Positions 23,730-34,005 of a DNA stretch of 64,000 nucleotides are shown here, in pieces. The translations under genes and the position numbers were made by a program. How positions within the stretch are numbered: position 1 is the stretch's first letter; each line of letters begins with the position of its first letter. The stretch comes from Butyriboletus loyo (taxonomy: Eukaryota > Basidiomycota > Agaricomycetes > Boletales > Boletaceae), in contig JBBPSI010000040.1 in NCBI GenBank assembly GCA_038093515.1, positions 99,239-163,238 of the forward strand. The letters are read 5' to 3'. A model generated the notes under the pieces. The model saw nothing but the letters and a program-made list of their open reading frames with translations. It searched no databases and was not told the origin of the DNA.

Positions 23730-25158
23730 ATGAGCAAAAAGACACCTAAAAACAACGAATCAGTGACGAATTATGCAGAACGCGATATCGTTTTAGGAAA
23801 AGTGCGCGGTTATCCTCCATGGCCTGGCATAGTATGTCGCGTCTTCTTCTTACCTTTATGTGCTCTCGTTTATCGTTTTTACTCCCATAGGTCATGAACC
23901 CCGACAATGTTCCATCCGCCGTCTCCAAGGAACGCCCTACTGGCAAGAAGACGGTGTTCCACTGTGTCAGGTTTTTCCCCACAGGAGATTTGTGCGTCTC
24001 CATCATCCTTGTTCGTTATCTGGATAGTTGATAGTGTTTCCGCACAGTGCATGGCTTGTATCAAAGGATATATCGAGATTGAAGGAACACGAAATCCGTG
24101 CATACATCAGCGAGCCACACAAGAAAAATGCGGACCTTCTGGCTGGGTATAGAATCGCTCTTGATCCCGAAAAGTGGGAGAAGGAACGGGAGAGCTTGGA
24201 GATGGCTGCCGCGGAACAAGAAGACAACGCACGAGTCGACCAACTCGAGACCGAGAACGAGGACGAGGAGACGAAGAAACCTGCAAAGTCAAAGAAGCGT
24301 AAACGGGACGCTGAGGTAGCTTCTGCGAAGGCAAAGGGCAAGCCAAAAATGAAAACCGACAAAAAGGCGAAGCCGAAGAAAAACGGTGCCAAGTCTAAGG
24401 AGATGATCGAGTCCGAGGATGAGGGAGACCAGGAAGCCGAGGCTGAAGGTGAAGACGAAGATGCTGGGACGAGTGCTAAGGCCGCTCCACCGCCTTCCAA
24501 GAAGCCAAAACGGGAGAAAGAGGAAGAAGTCGATGGTACGACATCGTACATTGACTTTTTCTTGTATTTTCTGACCATTGCCTTCCTACAGCTAACTTGG
24601 AAGCAGATCCCGAGGCTCGCAAAGTGAGAGAGTGGCGACACAGGCTGCAGAAGGCTTTATTGGGCAGTAAGGGTGCTCCATCAGATGAAGTGAGTCATCC
24701 GCACAGCGCAGATTGCCACCACCGACGAAAATTGCGTAGGATATGCCCGCCTTGGATCAACTATTCACGACGGTAGAGCACTACGAACATCCAAACCTCA
24801 TCAATTTCCTCTCGGTGCGTTTTTGTGGCGTTGCGAGTTTTTTTCCATCATTGATCCCAATCTACATGCGCAGTTTTCTAAAATCGGCAAGGTCATGCGT
24901 CACATTGCGGCTCTAACGCCAGACAAGGTACCTCGCGACGAAGAATTCAAGTTCCGAGCACGAGCGAAAGCTCTGGTAGACAAGTGGCACGCTATACTCG
25001 GTGCCAACAAGCCAAGTGAGAATGGCGGTGAAATTTCTACCAACGGTGTACTAGCAAGTGCGGCTCCAGACGCATCTGAAGCCAAGGTACCATCATCCCC
25101 GGCACAGAACGCTATCTCATCTGTTTCAGCTGCAGACATAACGATGTCAGAGGCATGA
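23730..25158 (+). CDS. PWWP-domain chromatin reader
   Basis: PWWP domains bind methylated histone lysines and DNA. Six exons join in frame. The N-terminal PWWP domain covers about residues 15-110 and is recognised by DIVLGKVRGYPPWPGIV (the PWWP motif here is PPWP), the aromatic cage segment VFHCVRFFPTGDFAWL, and the closing helix. The middle is a long Lys/Glu/Ala-rich disordered region with nuclear-localisation-like basic runs (KKRKRD, KKPKRE). The C-terminal helical block WRHRLQKALL through LDQLFTTVEHYEHPNLINFL and SKIGKVMRHIAAL resembles the helical TFIIS-N/IBD-type bundle found in LEDGF/HRP2 and fungal PWWP proteins. It probably recruits chromatin or elongation factors to gene bodies. Start: first ATG in frame ahead of PWWP (MSKKTPKNN). 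Confidence 0.88.
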
Positions 25159-27344
25159 ATTTCCCGTGGTTATCTCCTCTCTAATGATTTGCACACTTTT
25201 AATTTTGGTTTCGCGACCCAGCCGCCTTGACGGCTTATGGCGTCGTGTCAGTCAAACATACATCGTTTGGCATTGTGCAGGATATTACGCTGTGCCACTT
25301 CTGTCTCTTCAACAACCCTTGCTGCTACGTTGTACATGTTGTCGTGATCAATTGCAACCCGCTCATATTCCCTAGTTCAATTTTGTAGTGCAGAAAATAC
25401 GAATATGTTCTATCATGAGACTCGGGCGAGGACTTGAAGTGGAGGAGGCTTCGGCAACACCCGAGCGACCGTGTGCTTGCCCTACAGGCCCTTTCGCTCA
25501 AGGTTTTGTTGATAGAGAGTAAAGAGGGAACGATGATATCTCTGGTTTGCCCACTGCAGACCAGATTGAAAGTAGGCACTAACTTGATCTCCAAAATCAA
25601 GACTCTTCCTACTTACGCAGACCCGCAGGAGCCACGGTGCAACTGGTGCCAAACTTGATTTAATGGCACCGAAACCTCCACGCAAACCAGTGTGCAATTG
25701 GTCCGTAACCATCCTGTTCTGCGTTACCAAGAGCGTCGGTCGGTGGTCGCTCGCCTGTTACTTACTGGTGACCATAAGCGGGGAACTCCATTTACTTGCA
25801 TCGATTAATCATGTCCACGACCGACAGCTCGCACCGGCCCACACCCCGTAACGTCCAACGTCGCTCGCGGTCGCGACGTCAAGTCCTTTAGGTTAATGCG
25901 GCTCGCCCTCGACCCCCCAGGATAGAGAACCGACAAAACTGAAACCCAATCTCGGTCTCACCACCTTCCGGCGGAATACAAAATACTTTTGCTTCGCAAC
26001 CACATAGTACTGAATTGGAGGACGCCATGGCGATGGGGAGATTGTTCTTGCACAGGTACTGTTCCAGCAAACCATGGCATCACCTGGTGCGCTTTCAGCT
26101 TACGATGCGGTGCGGTAGGGGCGAATGCGCCACTCCAGATACGGTCGTTCCATCTCTTGGAAATTTACTTGTATTGCGAAGTCCGGAGTATCGTTGATTA
26201 AGGGCGCAGCTCGCTTGGGTAAAGAAGTTGACTGATCGCCGCGGGCAGTACTTGGAATCTTGCACGAAAGATACCAACCTGCTCTTTGATGTTACCCCAT
26301 CGGTCTCTCTACGGTACGAATGCCGCTTCCAGGAGAGCCTGCTGACTGAAGTACTGAATAGTCATCTGACAGATGTCCATCTGATCACGTGCCCTCGCTA
26401 GCCCGTGAGTGTATGACCCACCATCAGCTGACTTTCCCTTCCCACAACGTACTCCTTTTGGCTTCCGTCGGATGGCTGAGCGTCGTATGAGTCGAATTCC
26501 CTTATTATCTGCATGATGGGACCGGTACGTCCATCACAGATAACTCCACATTCGAGAACGATCCCACCATACCTGTATGGCATGATGACCTGGCGATCAG
26601 TGACTTTGGACAAAAGTGGGGATACCCCACCAGACCCCACGCTGCACGGACGAGTATAAACTCGATTGCCAATCATCCTTTTTGGTGTTGTTCGTGATCA
26701 AGGATGTTGAATCGGCTCACATGCAGGTCCGATCTCACTTTGGGAGAATGCCCGTAAAATGATGGTGAGAAGGACAAACGGGTGACGAACGACGAGGAAG
26801 TGAATTGCTCAGACAAATTGGTTTGGCCAATGCGTCGTACACTGCATGCACTGCCTGTCCAGGTGCCATATGGGTTCATCGTTATCACCGAGGTCGAGTA
26901 CCTCTGATATTGGACCTGACCCTTAACTAATACTTGACTTGATGCCAAGGTGGCCTTTGTAGGATCATCGCATCAGATACATGTAGTTCCTGTCACCTGT
27001 GTGATGCTCGAATGGTACTTGGAAACAGAAAGAATGTAAGATTGGCCAACGACGCTGTGAATATTTGAATACTCAGCGTTTCAATTTCAACCGTCGCTTA
27101 TAGTTATTACCCAATTATCATGTTGGTGAATTAACAGTTATCTCTTCTCACCAGTTGAACTTTGGTTCCAACAGACTGGATGGTCAGACTACCTGGGAGT
27201 CTCCAGCATGCTTGTCGTCAGTGGCGAGTCGCCAGTCGAACTCTGATCGTGAGCGAGTCAAAGTTGTCAATTCAATTTCGATCCATCGTTCCGTACACGC
27301 AAACAGTACCCGAGAACCGGTCGTTTTCCACATCTTCACCCATC
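25159..27344. other. gene-poor stretch with possible remnants
   Basis: 2.2 kb between the PWWP gene and the dehydratase gene. Minus-strand ORFs at 26398-26676 and 26673-26948 are adjacent in different frames. A spliced reading (MAPGQAVHAVYDALAK to DDWQSSLYSSVQRG across a GTGAGA...AAAAAG intron at about 26731-26675) is protein-like but ends quickly. It may be a decayed gene. I see no transposon ends or RNA gene. The last 200 bp are the dehydratase 5' leader. Confidence 0.35.
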
Positions 27345-28134
27345 ATGGACGAGTTTCCTTTCAATCCCTGCCATGGAGCAGGTACGCTCGATGACTTGGT
27401 GAGCTGGAATGCCGGTGGACTTCACCATGTAGCATCACCCTAACCGCGTTCCGTTCTTCAGATCACGCGCTCGAAAAGTGAGTCGTATTTGCAGGAGGAA
27501 TGCTATCATGCAGAGGTTACTTATCCAACAATCCCAGAATCCTCGGACGTTCAGAATATCGTCCTCGAGTTACCCGAAGTCGCCCGCATACCAACCAGGA
27601 AGCGCACCTTTCACATCAACCATGAGGACATTGAGACCCTTGTGCGACCTCTCCTGTCATATCATTGGCATGTTGGCCGCGTTGGGAATGTCGTGGATGA
27701 TCTCCAGGTATTTTCCTTGAACAAACTCTTCAATTTCAAGAATTTCCGCTCATCCGTCGAATTCTTCGACACGCTCGCGGACATTCAAGATGAAGAAGAG
27801 GTGAGTAGCATAGAGCATGATAGGCATGTTTTACCTGCATTGACGATCGCATCAGCATCACGCGCGTGTCACCGTCGATTACTCCAATGTTTACATTTCC
27901 GCTCATACACATGTGGCATACCAGCGTACCTCCGAAGCAGACACGGAGGCGAAGCCGATCAAAGTCCCGGGTCTTACAGCCCGTGATATTCAGTTCGCGG
28001 TCAAAGTCGAAAGGTTACACCAGGAGTTATTGGATGATGGACGTGCGGTTACCAAAGTGCCAGTCGACTCTGCCGGTTTACAAACATGGTCGATCGAACA
28101 GCTTCAACGACGGTATCCGGCGCCGCATGGATAA
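27345..28134 (+). CDS. pterin-4a-carbinolamine dehydratase-like protein (PCD/DCoH family)
   Basis: PCD dehydrates 4a-hydroxytetrahydropterin to quinonoid dihydropterin during pterin recycling. Three exons give about 190-200 aa, longer than the about 100-aa classical enzyme because of an N-terminal extension of around 75 residues (MDEFPFNPCHGAG...). The PCD fold (PF01329) shows VFSLNKLFNFKNFRSSVEFF, the catalytic His pair at EEEHHARVTV just after an intron, Tyr in DYSNVY, the third His in ISAHTHVA, and the closing helix GLTARDIQFAVKVERL. All catalytic His positions of the family are present. Fungi usually lack phenylalanine hydroxylase, so the physiological substrate is uncertain. The gene converges on the neighbouring reductase with 129 bp between stops. 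The first intron (gtgagc...ttcttcag) follows DDL. Confidence 0.85.
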
Positions 28135-28263
28135 GACGCAGCGAGGACGAACACTTCACAAACTAAATTACACATTTGGTTACTGCCGCGTAATACACCT
28201 GATATCATACATCTCTCTGACTGGGTAAAGCTTGATTGGACGGGATAAGCCATCATCTCGTTC

Positions 28264-29381
28264 TCATGTTCCCCAAATGAACTTGGTAATGTTTCTTATC
28301 TCGCTGTCCACATCTTCCCTGAATGCAATTCTTTCTGCCGCAAGGTCTTGCTGCATATGCAGTTCGTTGGCCGTCCCCGTCAACGGCACAATACTATGTA
28401 GCTGGGCAAGTTTGAAGATAACCTGGGCAGGCGTCACGTCCATCCGGCCAGCAATGCTTATGACCGCTGGATGAGTGAGCAAAGTCGTTGATCCCGAAAG
28501 CGTCCAAAAAGATCTACGGTTATCAAACATTAGTCACTGAACACTGCCGGAGAGAAAAGGGTACAAACTGATATTCAATTCCATGATCTTTGCAATACCT
28601 CCACACATCAGGATCCCACATATTCCCCTCATACCACCGATTTTGCACGACCTGCACTTTCCTTAACTCACCTAAAGCAGTAAGAATACGTACGTCATAA
28701 ACGTTGCTGACGCCAATTTTGTGCGCGGTCCCTGCATCCTGGGCGGCCATAAGTGCACGCCAAGCCTCCAAGGTTGCTTGCATTGTCCGTAGAGGTGAAT
28801 GAAGGAGATAAGAGTCAATATAAGACGTCCGAAGGTTGCGCAAGGACACTCGTAGTGACGTTGCAATTTGGTCTTTGACGGCATCCTTGGCATTGTATGG
28901 AACCGGTTTGGTGAGGTCTTGTCCCCCAGTTGGCGTGAATCTGCATTGCATAGAACATACATGTGAGCACTCGATGGGACACGGTTACTGAAGGAGGTCG
29001 AATGTGCACTTTGTCTGGATATAAATCTCGTCACGTTTTATATCATGCTTTTTCTGCAGGACATCAAGCGCTTCGCCGACGAGGTCCTCCCTGTGGGAAG
29101 CGATGGTCAAATCAGGGTGCTGCTCCCCCACGAGATAGATAGAAGTGCACCTGTAGTGCTTGGGTTGACAGGCTGGGGAATGTGTCAAACCCCTGAAACA
29201 TACTGTCATGTCACTCACCCGTATCAACGGCACGAAATCCTTGTAAAAAGGCGTTGACGACGAGGTGTGTTGTACGTTCTCCTTTCCTGGGTCCGCGTCC
29301 ACAGCTGGTAAACAACAAGAATGCGTCGCAGGCAGCTCACCATGCTGTTCCGTAAATGACCCTTGGTGAAAGGACGTTCAT
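28264..29381 (-). CDS. aldo/keto reductase
   Basis: NADPH-dependent oxidoreductase of the AKR superfamily acting on carbonyl substrates in the cytosol. Six exons join in frame from MNVLSPRVIYGTAW (complement of 29379-29381). The catalytic tetrad is visible: Asp in FRAVDTACQPKHYRED, Tyr in the same segment (KHYRED), Lys in YIQTKFTP, His in SYLLHSPL. Further landmarks are LRTSYIDSYLLHSP, IGVSNVYD, VVQNRWYEGNMWD, YQSFWTLSGS and the C-terminal NADPH-site region VPLTGTANELHM. The length is about 300 aa, normal for the family. Each intron is short with GT-AG borders. It converges with the dehydratase-like gene. The specific substrate cannot be predicted. It resembles fungal diketogulonate-reductase-type AKRs. 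Confidence 0.9.
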
Positions 29382-29985
29382 AGGATGTAGTCGTGCTAAT
29401 ATGACAAGCGCGGGGTCTCACGCGGGGTCCTGGCTGAATGCTCTCACCAATACTAACGTTATACATAATCGCGAATGTTGTGGTGCGTATGAGGTTTGCC
29501 GTTTTGCGCCATCAGACACATGACTACATAGTCTCGTCCTTCGGTTCAGAGTGGTATCACCAACCTTGAGTAGCTAACGTACAACAACCGACGTGCTCGA
29601 AGCCGTCAACAAGGAGACGCAGACAACCCAGTAGAGACGCAATATCCCAGATAGTACACTCACAAAAGTCGCGGACAGCGGAAAGCTGAGTATCCAGCGA
29701 GCGTATTCGTTCACAAGTTTCCGACCCTACCTTATCTGGGCAGAAATAGACACCTCTGAGTGGTTGGCCATTTATCCAACTCGAGGGTGACCCTCACTTT
29801 GCATCAATGCTTGCACGAGCAAGGTAAGTGGCCCACAAATCAACCGATCAAGGTTGGTAGGGAAGTAAGACCCTATGGGTTTGTTGGCCCTAGGTTTTCG
29901 CGACAAAGGAACATATGCTCACGATCGAGCCCGACGCTTCGATATCATGAAACGCAGACTCTCTGCTCCATGAGTAAAAGGTTTG
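29382..29985. other. intergenic, promoter of reductase and 3' flank of pseudogene
   Basis: No supported gene. A plus-strand ORF over 29760-30392 is the antisense shadow of the zinc-knuckle pseudogene. Confidence 0.5.
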
Positions 29986-30688
29986 TTAGAAAGAATACAA
30001 CTTTCTTCGATTTGTTGGGCACTCGGTTGTTGCCGAGCACTTTCAGCATCCTGTGTTTGCAGCTTGAAACCTGTCTTAACGTCGAGTCGTTTTCGGCGTT
30101 ATTCCTGACACACCTCAGATCTTCCGTCTTTCGCCAGATGCCATTCTTCCCCAGAGAGTTACACTTTCCTCCATTGGGGTATATGCTTTCTCTTTGTTTT
30201 TGGGACATGCTGAATCGAGATGATCCTTCCCTGAGCAAACAAAATTTAATGAGAGAGGAAAACATAAACCTGTATGCAACACGTCTCGACTATCATGGTA
30301 TAAACGTTCTTCTGACGTTCTTCTCCGGCTACCCTGGCGTAGTCCTTGGCAGCATGACCCTTTGTGCGACAGAACATACCTTGTCAGCTTGACGGTCTAT
30401 ATTCCCCTGAGCCGAAGTTGCCCGTGCGCCTCTTGTAGTCACTGATTGCAACACCTAGCCAAGCGGCAATCAGTCTTCCACGGCGAAGGATAAAATACGA
30501 GTCTTCCTCCTCCGCGTTTTTTCTTCGTTGTCTTGAGCTTCTTCTGTCCAACGGATGGTCCTCCTTCCTTTCTTCCACACCCACCGTCTCCCCTTTTGCT
30601 TCGATACGGTCTAGCGTTTATTGATACCACCAGCTGCCTTTGGCTTCCTCGCCGCTTTCGGCTCAAGTTTGTGACGTGCATGGGTCAT
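29986..30688 (-). pseudogene. decayed copy of the zinc-knuckle (CCHC) gene at 49611-50661
   Basis: Read on the minus strand, this segment tracks the plus-strand gene at 49611-50661 from its ATG (GGACAATCATGAC at both loci) to its stop (ATTCTTTCTAAC versus TATTGTTCTAAC). Clear shared blocks: GGACCATCYGYTGGACAGAAG, AAAAAACGCGGAGGA, TTRGGTGTTGCRATCAG, CAAAGGGTCATGCTGCCAAGG, TTTGTTTGCTCAGGGAAGG and TATATACCCCAA. The copy has lost the bulk of the N-terminal Lys-rich region, the segment containing knuckle 2 (the parent's second intron plus following exon), and parts of the C-terminus. Frameshifts and stops break every knuckle's frame. It is inverted relative to the parent. The parent's putative first intron is partly represented, so this is a DNA-level duplication rather than a processed copy. 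Confidence 0.88.
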
Positions 30689-32638
30689 GATTGTCCTAAG
30701 AACGACTCTTTTCTGCTCACGAAGTTTTAGGTTTGGTTTGGGGTCTCATTGTCCACACAGCTTCGAGTACTTCCCTCGTACTCCCAACAAGCAACAGTCT
30801 CTCGAGATAAGGTAGTGCCGATTGGTGACTGAAGCGTTGATAATGAACTACGGTTCTATCGATGTACATGCGTAAAAAGTGACTTCAGGTATCTTCTTTG
30901 CCACTGGTTTGCCCCATTGACATAGCTGATCGGTCTCTCTTGGTGTTCTGTCTCTCTGGACTGAACCGGGAGTCGCGTTGACAACGCATCCTCATCATCA
31001 CCCTCCGCAAACCGTACATGCATACCCTTGCAATCTAGTCTCGTATATTGGTCAGTATTTGGTCCAAGTTTCCGAGCTGTGGGACGGAACCGCAAGGTAT
31101 ACGCGACTGTGACGCGCCGAGTCGCCTGCTCAAGGGAGCAGCTAACGTGGGTTATTTTTCGGAGATCACCACAGTGCTGAATATGCCCATCTTGAATCAT
31201 AGAATATACCATTGGGCAGTTGCTGATAGATACTTTGTGATCTATCCATTTGCGCTGGTCTGATTTCTAGGGACGTGAAGTCTCCGGGGCTACATGCGTC
31301 GAACCAGGTATGGTATGGTGCTCAGAGGGTTCACTATTCGTCCTCGCATATGGCCTAACGCTCGATAAATCTAGGAATTATAACGGAAAGCATAATAACG
31401 CGTTCCCCTGCATCATTAGCTCAACTCGCGACTTATAGTGCTATTCATCCGCAGTAGAGCGAACGGCTTCAGTTGAAATGTGAGCCACCCTGACAAGCTC
31501 AGTCATGTCACGGGTGACGCATTTTTCTTAGCTGAATATTCTTACCGGGACCCTCGGATCCCATTAATCATTATACAAGGCAAACATCCTGACATCTCCC
31601 CCAGCTCCTTGGGACTATCGAACTTATCAGCCGCCGTTATGCATTATATTGTGCATAGTCTTTTGTGGGGAAGCCATCTGCCAACTTAGTCTTAGCCGAG
31701 GTTTTGATTCGCTCTTCCAGGAGTCAACTTCAGAGGCATTGACACGCGGATGTCCTAGATCACGTTAACCTGGCTATGGCGAATTCTGCAACGTGCCAGC
31801 GAACAATAATGATCTCTAGGCTGTCATAATCATAACTCACCACTATTTACTTGGACAAGTGAGTGTCTAATTTTTTTCTGTGAAACCGTTAATTCTTAGC
31901 ACGTAGCCAGGCGTTTTCGAGCTAATTTTCTATGATGCCACCTGTTGGAGTCCTCGAAGAATTCTTGACGATTTTCTCGCTCACGCAAGATGTCCCTACT
32001 TGTTCATTCTTATCGTTTCTGCGGTCTTTGCCCCCAGATGCGATATCTAGGACACGGAGATTCTACTTTCTATTAATTCGTGTGGTGGTACTGAATCGAC
32101 CATTAACACCGTTTCTGTGACGAACCCCCCTCTTTCCTTGCTCAATTCCACCGTCAGCGAGACTGTTGTGAGTGTATGTGATTCTCATTACAAGGGTGAG
32201 TCTCTAACCATTCCGCAGCTTTAATGGGGGTGAAATCTGGGATTTTTATAGCATTAATGTAGACCCTTTCCTACGAATGCTCTTGAGCCACAACACTGCG
32301 CCATCTACATACCCACCTTTTCGCACAGAAGGTTTCTTGCCGCTAAACACCTTTTTTTGCATAGCTGTCGACCACTTCCGAGACCAGGTCTTTTGGGATG
32401 TACAAGTACGAGCACGCTGAAAGCACAAGCCATTAATGGCGACCAAAACGATGTCGCCAATCCCTCATTGTACCCAAACTAAGCTAATTTCCGTACACTG
32501 CTGGCCGACTTGTGTGGACCCAGTCTGTCAGGACTATAAACGATTAAAGCTATGGTAGATCCAGACAATGTTATGGGTCTCGTCGGCGGTTTCAAACTCT
32601 AGTTTTATTTACACCAAACAGCGAACGTAGTATATTAC
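30689..32638. other. gene-poor stretch
   Basis: About 2 kb without a supported gene. Short ORFs occur on both strands. A minus-strand fragment near 30990-31010 (AEGDDEDALSTRL) faintly resembles the conserved tail of NAA10 (YADDEDAIIMRL) encoded 1.7 kb away, but the flanks do not align. The rest shows no structure I can name. Confidence 0.4.
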
Positions 32639-33697
32639 TTACAAGTAGTGATTTAGCGTGCTGACGTATATTTCCGTTGCCTCCACAAAGTGTGGACAAT
32701 CTGGATGAAAGGAACGAAGCGTGGGTATGGCAATGTCATGAGTGTAAATTTCTCCTTCGGAAAAGAGCCGCGAACTGCAGTGGCTTGTCATGTATGAAGC
32801 ACCACAAGTTTGTGAACCATGTTTTCCGAGCGCGTCGCTGAGTATCCAATCTACATTGTCCGCGTACCGTATGTCAGAAATAGGCGCTAAAATGAGTGTA
32901 AAAACAGACCTCGGTCTTTCCTGCAGAATAAGTCGCATTATGATTGCATCCTCGTCATCGGCATCTGCACGACATGTGTGACGTGGGCGAGCGAGTCTGC
33001 AGGTAATCATAAAAACCTACAGTACTTCTCCTCGACGCGAAAATACTTGTAACCGAGCTTGGTATACAACGAACGTGCAGCTCTGTTCGACTTTCGGACA
33101 TGCAGCTGGATGTGTTCGATGTCGATGTCCTCGCGCAGCATAGCATCCTCTAGAATTTCCATGTTGGTTTGCGACGTTTACAAAGATGACCAGCGTAAAG
33201 GAGAAACACGCACTGCTCAAATTCATCAGCTTTTGGGCGAGACCAAGCCTTCTATATGGTCTGAGGACAGATAACGAATTGACCTGACCAATTGGCGTAT
33301 CAGAGTCACTATCCTCCTCGGGCTCTCTATTGCCAGATTAGATCTACTCGCTTGACAGAAAAGAAGGACGCACATCGACGATAGGACATATCCCACCACT
33401 TTCCCGCTCTCGTCCTCAGCCAGAAAGGACAAGTCTGGCCAGGTGAGTATCATGCCCGTCCCTGGTTGTCAGTTGGAGGAGTGACGCTGCAGCTTGCACC
33501 AATGTAGAAGCTCACAATATCGCATGTAGTAGTTCTCTGGGATATTACATAGGTTGCATGTAATGACATTGACAATATCGTTGAGCTGGTCGTGCCCCGG
33601 GACCGACAGTGCAAATAGTGACAATGGGTTATTAGCGCCCGTGAGTGCTACTACATGTTGCAGTGTAGGAACATACCTCTACTCTACGTATATTCAT
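32639..33697 (-). CDS. NAA10: NAA10-type N-terminal acetyltransferase (NatA catalytic subunit) with unusual tail
   Basis: Catalytic subunit of ribosome-associated NatA, which acetylates Ala/Ser/Thr/Gly N-termini with Naa15. Six exons rebuild the classical protein: MNIRRVELNDIVNVITCNL, PENYYMRYW, LTWPDLSFLAEDESGKVVGY, the acetyl-CoA motif LSVLRPYRRLGLAQKLM (R-x-x-G-x-A), IQLHVRKSNRAARSLYTKLG and EEKYYADDEDAIIMRL. Each junction is a GT-AG intron. The first exon is only 7 codons (ATG complement of 33695-33697). The catalytic domain ends near residue 155. A further 93 residues without similarity to the usual acidic/Ser-rich Naa10 tail continue to 32639, giving about 248 aa. The tail could be a lineage-specific extension or an unspliced intron read-through. 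Divergent from the F-box gene, 308 bp apart. Confidence 0.88.
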
Positions 33698-34005
33698 CGA
33701 GTACTGCTAGTTGAATCTGGAGGGTGTAAGAAAGGAATAAAGAAAGGGTTCTGATTCGACCGCGTGCTTACCTTGCTCAATGCTACGGTGCGGCAATATA
33801 CAATGAATTGGGTTGATCCGGTCACTTGAACTTCAATCGTTGACTTGCCAGTTGCCACCTCAGCTCGCGGTAACAGAACGACACGTTGGCACAGCAAGGT
33901 TCAAAACTAACCCACGTACAAAAAGATGGGAAGCGCGGGCGAATCAGGCTCCGACATTGTCCTTCTAGAATTTCGCTACTTACTAAGTTACTCCACCCTA
34001 CGGCC
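33698..34005. promoter_or_regulatory. shared divergent promoter, NAA10 and F-box/TPR gene
   Basis: 308 bp between two start codons pointing apart. No clear TATA or CCAAT element stands out. Confidence 0.4.
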
